Positions 43,513 through 50,667 of a stretch of 64,000 nt of DNA are shown one piece after another. Under the pieces are notes generated by a model, which ran no database searches, had not been told where the DNA came from, and worked only from the letters and a program-made list of their open reading frames with translations. The translations under genes were made by a program, and so were the position numbers. Source of the DNA: Variovorax sp. KK3 (GTDB lineage: Bacteria; Pseudomonadota; Gammaproteobacteria; Burkholderiales; Burkholderiaceae_C). The stretch covers positions 1 through 64,000 of the forward strand of contig NZ_LYVO01000030.1 in the NCBI RefSeq assembly GCF_001984055.1, read 5' to 3'. Each line of letters starts with the position of its first letter. Position 1 is the stretch's first letter.

Positions 43513-44439
43513 TCAGACGGTGGCCGGTTGCCGCGCCAGCACGTCGAGCGCATTGCGCGCCGCTGCCACGCCCATGTTGACGTAGGCATCGCTGGTGACG
43601 CCGCCGATGTGCGGGCTCAACACGAAGCCCTTCTCGCCCTGGAAAGGATGGCCCGCGGCCATCGGCTCGACGACGAAGCTGTCCAGCCCGGCCGCCATCA
43701 CCTGGCCGGAACGCACGGCGGCGAGCAGCGCCGCTTCGTCGATCAGGCCGCCGCGGGCCGTGTTGACCAGGACCACGCCGCGGCGCGCCTGTGCCAGCGA
43801 TGCTTCGTTGACCAGTTGCCGGTTGCCCTCGGTCAGCGGGCAGTGCAGCGAGATCACGTCCGACTCGCGCCAGATGGCGGGCAGGTCGACCTGTTCGACG
43901 TAAGCCGGCAGGTCTTTGGCGAAGGGGTCGAACCCAATCACGCGCATGCCGATCGCATCGGCCATCTTCGCGAAGCGCAAGCCGATGGCGCCGAGTCCGA
44001 CCAGGCCGACCGTGCGGCCGTTCAATTCGAGGCTCTTGTGCGTGGCCTTGTCCCAATGGCCGGCATGCATGCGGGCATCGAGCGACACGACGGACTTCGC
44101 GCAGGCCAGCATCAGCGCCAACGCCTGCTCGGCCACGGCCGCAGCATTGGCGCCGGCAGCGGCGACGACCTCGATGCCGCGCGCCTTCGCAGCCACCTTG
44201 TCGATGGTGTCGGTGCCGCTGCCGTGCTTGGAGATGACGCGCAAGGCCGGTGCGGCATCCATCGCGGCGGCGCCGACCTTGCTGTAGCGCACGATGATCG
44301 CCACGGGGTTGTGTCGGGCGCACAGGGCCACGACGTCGTCTTCGGTCGGCGTCTTGCCGGCGAACACCAGTTCGTGATCGCGGAGCAATTCGAGGGCTTG
44401 CGGCGCCAGGTCGGCGCCTGTGACCAGAACGGTGCTCAC
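43513..44439 (-). CDS. D-isomer-specific 2-hydroxyacid dehydrogenase
   Basis: 308 aa from GTG 44439 (GGGGAG upstream; the GTG overlaps the RraA stop as GTGA). NAD-binding motif TVGLVGLGAIG at about residue 135, the substrate arginine in VVLVNTARGG, and the catalytic histidine in LSPHIGG. It interconverts a 2-oxoacid and a D-2-hydroxyacid (phosphoglycerate-dehydrogenase-like or hydroxypyruvate/glyoxylate reductase-like). Its partners, an RraA-type aldolase and a lactonase, suggest a sugar-acid or C5-C6 dicarboxylate pathway. The exact substrate is open. Confidence 0.9.
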   Translation of the reverse strand: MSTVLVTGADLAPQALELLRDHELVFAGKTPTEDDVVALCARHNPVAIIVRYSKVGAAAMDAAPALRVISKHGSGTDTIDKVAAKARGIEVVAAAGANAAAVAEQALALMLACAKSVVSLDARMHAGHWDKATHKSLELNGRTVGLVGLGAIGLRFAKMADAIGMRVIGFDPFAKDLPAYVEQVDLPAIWRESDVISLHCPLTEGNRQLVNEASLAQARRGVVLVNTARGGLIDEAALLAAVRSGQVMAAGLDSFVVEPMAAGHPFQGEKGFVLSPHIGGVTSDAYVNMGVAAARNALDVLARQPATV

Positions 44440-45125
44440 AGTTTCTCCCCTTCCTTGAGCACGCCCGCGGCACGCAGCGCGCCGTCGAGCCACGACGCGG
44501 CCGTGTCGCCGGCCTTGATGGCGGCGATGCGCTTGGCCTCGTCCTGCACCTTCTTGCGCGCCGCGCCGATCAGCGACTCGATCTTCTCGCGCTCGACCAC
44601 CATCACGCCGTCGCCGTCGCCGATGACGAAGTCGCCGGCCCGCACGGTCACGCCGCCCACCGTCACCGGGTGGCCGATGCGGCCGCCGATGTTCTTGGTC
44701 GGGCCGTTGGGGTTGGTGCCGACCGAGAAGACGGGGTAGTCCATCTCGTCGATCTCGAGGCTGTCGCGCACCGCGCCGTCGACGACGACGCCGGCGATGC
44801 CGCGCTGGCGGCAGGCGGTCATCATGATGGTGCCCATGAGCGCCGAGGTCTGGTCGGCCTTGCCGTCGATCACGAGCACGTCGCCGGGCTGGGCCAGTGC
44901 GATCGCGGCGTGGATCATCAGGTTGTCGCCGGGCCGCACTTCGACCGTGAAGGCGGGGCCGGCCAGCTTCATGCGGGAGCGCAGCGGCTTGATGCGGCCG
45001 TGCAGCGCGCCGCGGCGGCCTGCCACGTCGGCGAAGATCGCCGGCTGGAATTCGGAGGCCTGCTTCACGATCTCGGCGGGGACGCGATCGAAGTCGCGGA
45101 CGATGTCGGACAGTGGGTTGCTCAT
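44436..45125 (-). CDS. RraA-family aldolase (4-hydroxy-4-methyl-2-oxoglutarate aldolase-like)
   Basis: 229 aa. RraA/HMG-aldolase fold: AGPAFTVEVRPGDNLMIHAAI (about residue 55), VIDGKADQTSALMGTIMMTACRQRG, GVVVDGAVRDSLEI with the R/D pair that binds metal and substrate, and FVIGDGDGVMVVE. Metal-dependent enzymes of this family split 4-hydroxy-2-oxoacids or decarboxylate oxaloacetate; the RNase E regulator function of RraA is unlikely here in a catabolic operon. First gene of the RraA-dehydrogenase-Bug-SMP30 group. Confidence 0.85.
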   Translation of the reverse strand: MSNPLSDIVRDFDRVPAEIVKQASEFQPAIFADVAGRRGALHGRIKPLRSRMKLAGPAFTVEVRPGDNLMIHAAIALAQPGDVLVIDGKADQTSALMGTIMMTACRQRGIAGVVVDGAVRDSLEIDEMDYPVFSVGTNPNGPTKNIGGRIGHPVTVGGVTVRAGDFVIGDGDGVMVVEREKIESLIGAARKKVQDEAKRIAAIKAGDTAASWLDGALRAAGVLKEGEKL

Positions 45126-45259
45126 GATGTGTCTTTCGGTGAAGGAAGGCGGGGTGAGGTCGGGGTGACGGGCATGGCTGCGCCCGGCCGCGTGGTGTGT
45201 GGCAGCTAAACGTTGGAAAGTGGCCGGCGCTCAGCCGGCCGCGGGGCAGGCGATGCGGG

Positions 45260-46243
45260 TCAGTCGACCTTGGCGCCGGAGTCCTTGACGACCTTGCCCC
45301 AGCGCGCGATGTCCTCGCTGATCAGCTTGCCGAACTGCTCGGGCGTGCCGCCGAGCACGTCGGCGCCCTGCCCTTCGAGCTTCTTCTTCACCTCGGCGTC
45401 CTGCAGGGCCTTGTTGAAGGCGACGTTGAGCTTGGCGACTGCATCCTTCGGCATCGCGGCCGGCCCGGCGACACCGAACCAGGTGACGGCTTCGAAGCCC
45501 TTGTAGCCCGACTCGGCGATGGTGGGCACCTGCGGCAGGTCGTGCACGCGCTTGTCGGACGTCACCGCGATGGCGCGCATCTTGCCGTTGCGAATGTGGC
45601 CGATCAGCGTCGGGATGGACGACATGTAGAGCTGGATCTGCCCGCCGATCAGGTCGGTCACGCCTTGCGCGGCGCCCTTGTAGGGAACGTGCGTGAACTT
45701 GACGCCGGCGATCTTCTGGAACTGCTCGACGGCCAGGTGCGCCACCGTGCCGCTGCCGGAGCTCGCGTAGTTGATCGACTCCGGCTTGGCCTTGCCCGCC
45801 GCGATCACGTCGGCGAGGGTCTTGTAGGGCGAGTCGGTCGCCACGACGAGCACGAGCGGCGAGCTGGCGACCAGGCCGACGGGTGCCAGGTCCTTCTGCG
45901 GGTTGTAGGGCAGCTTGGCGTAGAGCGTCGGGTTGATGGCCAGGTTGCTGGTCTGCCCGAGCACGATGGTGTAGCCGTCGGGCGCGGCCTTGGCTGCGGC
46001 ATCGACGCCGAGGTTGCCGCCGGAACCGGGCTTGTTGTCCACGACCAGCGTCCAGCCCTGCTGCGTGGCTACCTTGTTCGCGACCTCGCGGGCGATGATG
46101 TCCGTGCCTCCGCCGGCGGGGAACGGCACGATGAGCTTGATCGGCCGCGCAGGGTAGGCCTGCGCGAACGCGGCGCCGGTGGCGAGTGACATCGCGGCGA
46201 TCAGCATGACGCGACGGGGAAGGGCGAGGTTCGAGGTGTTCAA
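45260..46243 (-). CDS. Bug-family (TctC-like) periplasmic solute receptor F
   Basis: 327 aa if TTG 46243 is used (CGGAGA six bases upstream); an in-frame ATG at 46258 has no ribosome site but would add five residues. Signal PRRVMLIAAMSLATGAAFAQ, then AYPARPIKLIVPFPAGGGTDI, APDGYT and FTHVPYKGAAQGVTDLIGG. It is divergent from the IclR gene and 134 bp before the RraA gene, so it may be the first cistron of that operon. Confidence 0.88.
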   Translation of the reverse strand: MNTSNLALPRRVMLIAAMSLATGAAFAQAYPARPIKLIVPFPAGGGTDIIAREVANKVATQQGWTLVVDNKPGSGGNLGVDAAAKAAPDGYTIVLGQTSNLAINPTLYAKLPYNPQKDLAPVGLVASSPLVLVVATDSPYKTLADVIAAGKAKPESINYASSGSGTVAHLAVEQFQKIAGVKFTHVPYKGAAQGVTDLIGGQIQLYMSSIPTLIGHIRNGKMRAIAVTSDKRVHDLPQVPTIAESGYKGFEAVTWFGVAGPAAMPKDAVAKLNVAFNKALQDAEVKKKLEGQGADVLGGTPEQFGKLISEDIARWGKVVKDSGAKVD

Positions 46244-46329
46244 GGGTTGTCTCCGCATGTTCGATTCAGGGGCATCGCCTGCTTCAGGCTTGGACGGACT
46301 TTAGTTTTGTGTTTCGCTCCGTACAATGC

Positions 46330-46348
46330 TGGTCCACTGTGTGAACCA
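46330..46348. promoter_or_regulatory. IclR-type operator dyad
   Basis: TGGTCCAC-TGT-GTGAACCA is a 19-bp near-perfect inverted repeat (one mismatch per arm pair). It lies 18 bp before the iclR start, two bases after a possible -10 box TACAAT (46322-46327) and 87 bp before the divergent Bug receptor start. This position suits autoregulation and control of the divergent operon by the IclR protein. Confidence 0.6.
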
Positions 46349-46366
46349 CGAACCGTATAGCGGACC

Positions 46367-47164
46367 ATGCCAAAAGCCGATTCGACCCCCACCAGGCAGC
46401 CGGCGCGCATTGCGACCGAGGCGACGGCGGACAGCCCCGAAGCCGGCGGTGGCGTCACTGCCGTGACCCGCGCACTTCAGCTGCTCGAAGCCTTCGGCAT
46501 GCAGGACCAGCGCCTGTCGCTCGCGGAGCTGACCCGTCGCAGCGGCATGCACAAGACGACGGCGCTGCGGCTGCTGCGAACCCTGGCCGGCAGCGGCTAC
46601 GTGGTGCAGCGCGACGACGGTGAATGGCGCCTCGGCCCAGCTGCTGGCTGGCTGGGCGCGCGCTACCAGGCGGCCTTCGACGTCAACAACGTGGTCGAGC
46701 CGATGTTGCGCGAGTTGTCGCAGGCGACCGGCGAGAGTGCGGCCTTCTACGTGCGCGAGGGGAGCATTCGCACCTGCCTCATGCGCGTCGAGGGCCCGCA
46801 GCCGATCCGGCACCACGCGCGCATGGGCTCTGCATTGCCGCTCGACAAGGGTTCGCCGGGCCGGGTGATCCTGGCGTTTTCTGGAGAGCCGGGGGCGCTG
46901 TACGAAGAGATCAGGCAGCGTGGTTATCACTTCTCCATCGGGGAGCGCGAACAAGGCGTGGCGACCGTGTCGGCACCGGTGTTCGGATTGAACTGGAAGC
47001 TTCTCGGATCGGTGTGCATCTCGGGGCCCGCCGACCGGTTGCCGAAGAGCAAGCTGCTGCGGCATGCGAAGACGATCATCCATGCGGCCAACCAGCTGTC
47101 GTATGCGCTGGCCGGCAGCACCACGCCGCAAACGCCGAAGGTGGTTTCTTCGTGGCACCCATGA
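46367..47164 (+). CDS. IclR-family transcriptional regulator
   Basis: 265 aa. A proline/alanine-rich leader (residues 1-28) precedes the winged helix (GGVTAVTRALQLLEAFG, SLAELTRRSGMHKTTALRLLRTLAGSGYV), then the effector domain (LGPAAGWLG to the C-terminus). Members of the family sense small carboxylates or aromatics. The divergent gene is a Bug receptor, so the two probably share the operator at 46330-46348. The inducer is presumably a metabolite of the RraA/hydroxyacid pathway. Confidence 0.9.
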   Translation: MPKADSTPTRQPARIATEATADSPEAGGGVTAVTRALQLLEAFGMQDQRLSLAELTRRSGMHKTTALRLLRTLAGSGYVVQRDDGEWRLGPAAGWLGARYQAAFDVNNVVEPMLRELSQATGESAAFYVREGSIRTCLMRVEGPQPIRHHARMGSALPLDKGSPGRVILAFSGEPGALYEEIRQRGYHFSIGEREQGVATVSAPVFGLNWKLLGSVCISGPADRLPKSKLLRHAKTIIHAANQLSYALAGSTTPQTPKVVSSWHP

Positions 47165-47325
47165 ACGAGTTTTCATAAGTGCCACGTGCGGCCCGCCGTG
47201 TCCAGGGCCTGACAGCGCTACCCGAGGGATTTCCGCAGTCTCACCACGCCGTACTTCAAAGTCAGCCACTTCCTACGTACGCAAATGCCGGCCTGACGCA
47301 GCCTTCGTTCATCAAGGAGGGCGCA

Positions 47326-47529
47326 ATGGGCACCGTCGACGTCTCTGAACCCACATTCACCGAATGGCAACGCTTGACCGACGCCTACGCCAAGGCGATC
47401 GTCGAAATGGAGAACGGCAAGCCCGGTGCGGCGGAGCGGGTGAGTTCGCTGTGCAAAAGGCTGGTCTACGTTCAGAACAAGCTTTCTTCGCTCTTCGGAT
47501 CGCTCAGCGCTCAGCGGCAGCTGCATTGA
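47326..47529 (+). CDS. Small hypothetical protein, 67 aa
   Basis: AAGGAGG lies five bases before ATG 47326, a very good ribosome site. The protein (MGTVDVSEPTFTEWQRLTDAY, then AKAIVEMENGKPGAAERVSSLCKRL) looks wholly helical with amphipathic heptads and has one cysteine. No family recognised. It is a single gene 161 bp after iclR and 111 bp before the NMN adenylyltransferase gene. Confidence 0.6.
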   Translation: MGTVDVSEPTFTEWQRLTDAYAKAIVEMENGKPGAAERVSSLCKRLVYVQNKLSSLFGSLSAQRQLH

Positions 47530-47640
47530 ACTTCCGTTGAATCTGCGTTAATGGGAGCCGGCGCAGACGCGCAGCGACCCCCGCCTTCTCGCAGTGCCTC
47601 GTGGGTAAGATGCGCGCGTGCCGGTCACGGCGCCCAACCC

Positions 47641-48723
47641 ATGATGTCCTATCCCCCGAGTTCCACCCACGATGTTGCGGTCTTGATCGGCCGCTTCCAG
47701 CCTTTCCACAACGCGCATCAGATCCTGCTGCGCAAGGCGCTCGATGCAGCGCCGCGTGTCGTCGTGGTGCTCGGCTCGGCGTTCCAGGCGCGGTCGCCCA
47801 AGAACCCGTTCAGCTGGCAAGAGCGCGCGGACATGATCCGGCGCGCAGTGAGCGATGCCGATGGTGCACGCCTGCTGTTCGTGCCCATGCGCGACCATTT
47901 CGACGAGGAGCGCTGGTTCGCCGAACTGCGACTGGCGGTCGATGCGGCGCTCGTGGCCCAGGGCGCGGCACCGGCATCGGCCGCGAACACCGTGCTGGTC
48001 GGTCACGTGAAGGACGCCACGCGTGACTACCTGAATGGCTTCGACGGCTGGACGCTGCAGGCGATCGACCGCGTGCACACGGCCAGCGCAGCGGCCGTGC
48101 AGCAGGCGCTCTTCAGTGGCGAGGCAGACGCTTCCGAGGCGCTCAAGCGTGCGGTGCCGGCTGGCACGCTGGCAGCGCTGCAGCCGTGGATGACGACGCC
48201 GCTGCACGCCTCGCTTGCCGATGAATGGGAGCAACTGCGGCAGCACGATGCCGCCTGGTCCGTGGCGCCCTATCCCGTCGTGCTGGTTACCGTGGACTGC
48301 GTGGTCAAGTGCGGCGACCAGGTGCTGCTGATTCGGCGTGGGCATTCACCCGGCAAGGGGCTGCTCGCCGTGCCCGGCGGATTTCTCGAAGTGCGCGAAA
48401 CCACGCTTCAGTCGGCCCTGCGCGAACTCGAGGAAGAAACGCACCTCGACCTGTCGCCCGCCGAGTTGCTGGCCTGCCTGGCCACCACCGAGGTCTTCGA
48501 CCGACCCGACCGCAGCCAGCGCGGACGGACGATCACGCATGGTCATTTCTTCGATCTGGGTGACCGGCCTCCCCCTGCGGTGCGCGCGGACGACGATGCC
48601 GCGGCCGCCGAGTGGACCCCGGTCGCTGCGCTGCCCGGGCTCGAGGACCAGTTCCTCGACGATCACTTCCAGATGCTCGACCACTTTCTGGGCCTGTTGC
48701 CGCGGCCCGCGGTCGAGGCCTGA
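47641..48723 (+). CDS. Bifunctional nicotinamide-nucleotide adenylyltransferase / Nudix hydrolase
   Basis: 360 aa. N-terminal nucleotidylyltransferase with the GRFQPFHNAH motif (residues 17-26; T/HxGH type) and SPKNPFSWQERADM; C-terminal Nudix domain with the box GGFLEVRETTLQSALRELEEET at about residues 245-270. In the Nudix consensus the glycine after EEx is replaced by histidine (THL), a mild deviation. This fusion (NadM-Nudix, as in Francisella and Synechocystis) makes NAD from NMN and hydrolyses ADP-ribose. Two ATGs are in tandem at 47641 and 47644. Confidence 0.9.
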   Translation: MMSYPPSSTHDVAVLIGRFQPFHNAHQILLRKALDAAPRVVVVLGSAFQARSPKNPFSWQERADMIRRAVSDADGARLLFVPMRDHFDEERWFAELRLAVDAALVAQGAAPASAANTVLVGHVKDATRDYLNGFDGWTLQAIDRVHTASAAAVQQALFSGEADASEALKRAVPAGTLAALQPWMTTPLHASLADEWEQLRQHDAAWSVAPYPVVLVTVDCVVKCGDQVLLIRRGHSPGKGLLAVPGGFLEVRETTLQSALRELEEETHLDLSPAELLACLATTEVFDRPDRSQRGRTITHGHFFDLGDRPPPAVRADDDAAAAEWTPVAALPGLEDQFLDDHFQMLDHFLGLLPRPAVEA

Positions 48724-48753
48724 AGCACATCGGCCGGCGGCGAAGCGAATCGG

Positions 48754-49101
48754 TCAGCCGCAGCGAGCCGCCACCACGCGGCCGTTGTTTTCGATGTCGA
48801 CGATCAGGCGCAGCGAGTCGTAAGGCACGTGCTCATCGGTGGGCGCCAAGGCCATGGCACGCCGGGCACCGGCGCGCAAACGCATTTCTTCGAGCAGAGG
48901 CCGACTGACCTGCTGGCCCAACGCGAACCGGATGCGCGCCGAAGTGCACCGGCCCGGCGCGTCGGTGAAGGCCGGTGGGGGAAGTCCTTCAGCGGAGAAC
49001 GGAGGCACCGTTCCGTGGAACTGGCAGCCGCCCAGGGCCAGCAGCGAAAGAAGAAGCAGCGACTGGCGCGGCACCCACGCCAACTGGCGCCCGGTGGTCA
49101 T
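48754..49101 (-). CDS. Small lipoprotein resembling peptidase inhibitor I78
   Basis: 115 aa. Lipoprotein signal with lipobox LALGGC (C26), so it is attached to a membrane from the periplasmic side. The C-terminal half follows the I78 inhibitor pattern: a cysteine at CTSARI, a conserved [20 protein letters not shown] helix, a DSLRLIVDIENNGRVVAARC strand ending in CG. Two cysteines probably form a disulfide. Its ATG overlaps the stop of the preceding membrane protein gene (ATGA). The target protease is unknown. Confidence 0.7.
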   Translation of the reverse strand: MTTGRQLAWVPRQSLLLLSLLALGGCQFHGTVPPFSAEGLPPPAFTDAPGRCTSARIRFALGQQVSRPLLEEMRLRAGARRAMALAPTDEHVPYDSLRLIVDIENNGRVVAARCG

Positions 49102-49481
49102 GGCTGAGTCAGCAACGGAGCGACGCCGGTGGTGCTGTGCCGCTTCGCGTCGACCGACGTCTGCTGCGAGTGCTCGGGCCGGGCTTGCCGGCGCAGGTTG
49201 AGCCAGACCACCGTCCACAGAACGCTCTGGATGATCCCGGCATGCAAGGCCAGAACCTGCCCGTCGATGCCGGCGCCCTGGCCGCGCGCGACGACCAACA
49301 CGAAGAGAAACACGGTGAATGCGCAGAAGGAGAGGAGCCAGCGGGACTTGCGCACGTGGGCGAGTCGAAGAATGTGCAGCAGATGCGGGAAGCGTCGCAG
49401 CCTGTGGCCCTGGGCTTCGGCTTCCTGGAGAAAGGGCACGGAGAGGAAGTTGATGGCGATCAACAGAAGAATGGCATCCAT
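49098..49481 (-). CDS. Small membrane protein
   Basis: 127 aa from ATG 49481 (AGGA six bases upstream). Three hydrophobic segments: AILLLIAINFLSVPFL, WLLSFCAFTVFLFVLVVA and ALHAGIIQSVLWTVVWLNL, so an inner-membrane protein with about three helices and a soluble tail. Coupled to the I78-like lipoprotein gene. The family is not recognised. Confidence 0.55.
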   Translation of the reverse strand: MDAILLLIAINFLSVPFLQEAEAQGHRLRRFPHLLHILRLAHVRKSRWLLSFCAFTVFLFVLVVARGQGAGIDGQVLALHAGIIQSVLWTVVWLNLRRQARPEHSQQTSVDAKRHSTTGVAPLLTQP

Positions 49482-49599
49482 GGCGCGTCCTGTGTGTGCT
49501 GAAAGTGCGCGAATGATGCGCGGCACCGTCAGGCCGTCGAACGCCTTGCGACAATTGATGAGATTCGAGCCGTGGGGCGCCCGGGCCACGCCGACTTCT

Positions 49600-49639
49600 T
49601 CACGGACTCACGGACTCACGGACTCACGTACTCACGGAC
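49600..49639. repeat. Tandem repeat, five copies of an 8-mer
   Basis: Unit TCACGGAC repeated at 49600, 49608, 49616, 49624 (one mismatch, TCACGTAC) and 49632. It lies in a 423-bp gap without genes (49482-49904). A slippage-prone microsatellite; it might tune a promoter by length change. Confidence 0.85.
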
Positions 49640-49740
49640 ACCAATGGCTCATGGGCTTCAGTCCGCTCGCGGCTTCTGCAGCGGCTGCGTGTAGGCCACG
49701 GCCCACGCGCGTGCATTGCCTTCTCCGGCAGGCCCGGGCC

Positions 49741-49886
49741 CGCGGCGGCGTTTAACCTGCGTTCACGCGTTTGGAAAAAGGTGGGTGGCCTTCAACGGGC
49801 CGCTCGATTTTTTTCTACGCAACGGTTTCCTCCTCCCCGGCGCCCCTGGCGCCGTTGCACAGCGCCCTTCGGGGCGCTGTTTTTTT
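49741..49886 (+). ncRNA. Candidate small RNA or leader ending in a strong terminator
   Basis: In the 423-bp gene-free gap the plus strand has three consecutive structures: GGCC-TTCAACG-GGCC (49787-49801) followed shortly by a seven-T run, a nested hairpin GCAAC ... GGCGCC-CCT-GGCGCC GTTGC (49819-49858) and a nine-base-pair terminator hairpin. No plus-strand gene precedes this terminator within 1 kb, and the flanking genes are on the minus strand, so an independent plus-strand RNA is a reasonable explanation. The 5' end is undefined and I could not match it to 6S or any other known family. Confidence 0.35.
49859..49886 (+). terminator. Strong Rho-independent terminator without an upstream gene
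   Basis: ACAGCGCCC (49859-49867), loop TTCG, GGGCGCTGT (49872-49880), then TTTTTT. The U-run is on the plus strand only, so it ends plus-strand transcripts. The nearest plus-strand gene upstream ends at 48723. Confidence 0.85.
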
Positions 49887-49904
49887 GCGCGGAGCAAACG
49901 GGGG

Positions 49905-50651
49905 CTAGTGGGTCTGGCGCCAGAGCGCGTGCACGTCCGCATGCAGCGACAGCGCCCAGGCACGCCGGTCTCGCCCCCAGGCCGGCTGCGGCTCACCGAA
50001 GCGCACGATGGCGTGAATCGGCGGCGCCTTGAGCACACGCCAAAGCGAAACCCACAGGTTGTCTGCGCCGATGTAACGGGGCGCCATGCTGGTTTCGCCA
50101 CTGGCGGCATCGGCGAAGCGAAGCGCGGTCGGCTGCACGGGCGCGCCGGAGGAAATCGCCGCCTGCAGCAGGTTGGCATGAAAGGGCAACAGGGTGGTGC
50201 CGTCGCCGGTCGTGCCTTCCGGAAATACCGCGATCACTTCACCGCGGCTCAGGGCCTCGGTCATGTGATGGACCACGCGAAGTGCGTCGCGGCGCCGCTC
50301 GCGCTCGATGTAGAGCGAACCCGCGCCGGTCGCCAGCGCGCCGATCAGCGGCCAGCGCTGTACGTTCGACTTGGACACGAAGCGCACGTGGCGCGCCGCG
50401 TGGATGGTGAGGATGTCCAGCCACGACACGTGGTTGCTCACCATCAGCACCGGGCCGCGCTCGGGCGGCGTGCCCTGCACCACCAGCCGGATGTCCATGA
50501 GCGCGAGCATCTTGTCCGCCCACGCTTGCACACGCTGTTCGCGCTCGTCCTGCGTGAGCTTTGGGAACTTGCTGCGAATGGTCCACCAGCCCGCGTACGC
50601 ATGGGCCAGGGCTCGCAGCAGCTTGAGGCTGGCGGACAGGTTCTGCAGCAT
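49905..50651 (-). CDS. Lysophospholipid (1-acylglycerol-3-phosphate) acyltransferase, PlsC family
   Basis: 248 aa. Acyltransferase motif I NHVSWLD (about residue 73) and motif III FPEGTTGDG (about residue 145) are intact. The N-terminus has a partly hydrophobic helix before the catalytic domain, suiting membrane-peripheral use. It adds an acyl group to the sn-2 position in phosphatidic acid synthesis. ATG 50651 lies 16 bp after the pyrX stop, so it is part of the pyr operon run. Confidence 0.88.
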   Translation of the reverse strand: MLQNLSASLKLLRALAHAYAGWWTIRSKFPKLTQDEREQRVQAWADKMLALMDIRLVVQGTPPERGPVLMVSNHVSWLDILTIHAARHVRFVSKSNVQRWPLIGALATGAGSLYIERERRRDALRVVHHMTEALSRGEVIAVFPEGTTGDGTTLLPFHANLLQAAISSGAPVQPTALRFADAASGETSMAPRYIGADNLWVSLWRVLKAPPIHAIVRFGEPQPAWGRDRRAWALSLHADVHALWRQTH

Positions 50652-50667
50652 CGGGCGGTGTCTGGCC

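Noticed and set aside
49640..49886. 6S RNA at the gene-free gap
   Set aside because: I looked for the closed central bubble and the usual zapA/5-formyltetrahydrofolate cyclo-ligase neighbours and found neither, so I kept only a generic small RNA candidate.
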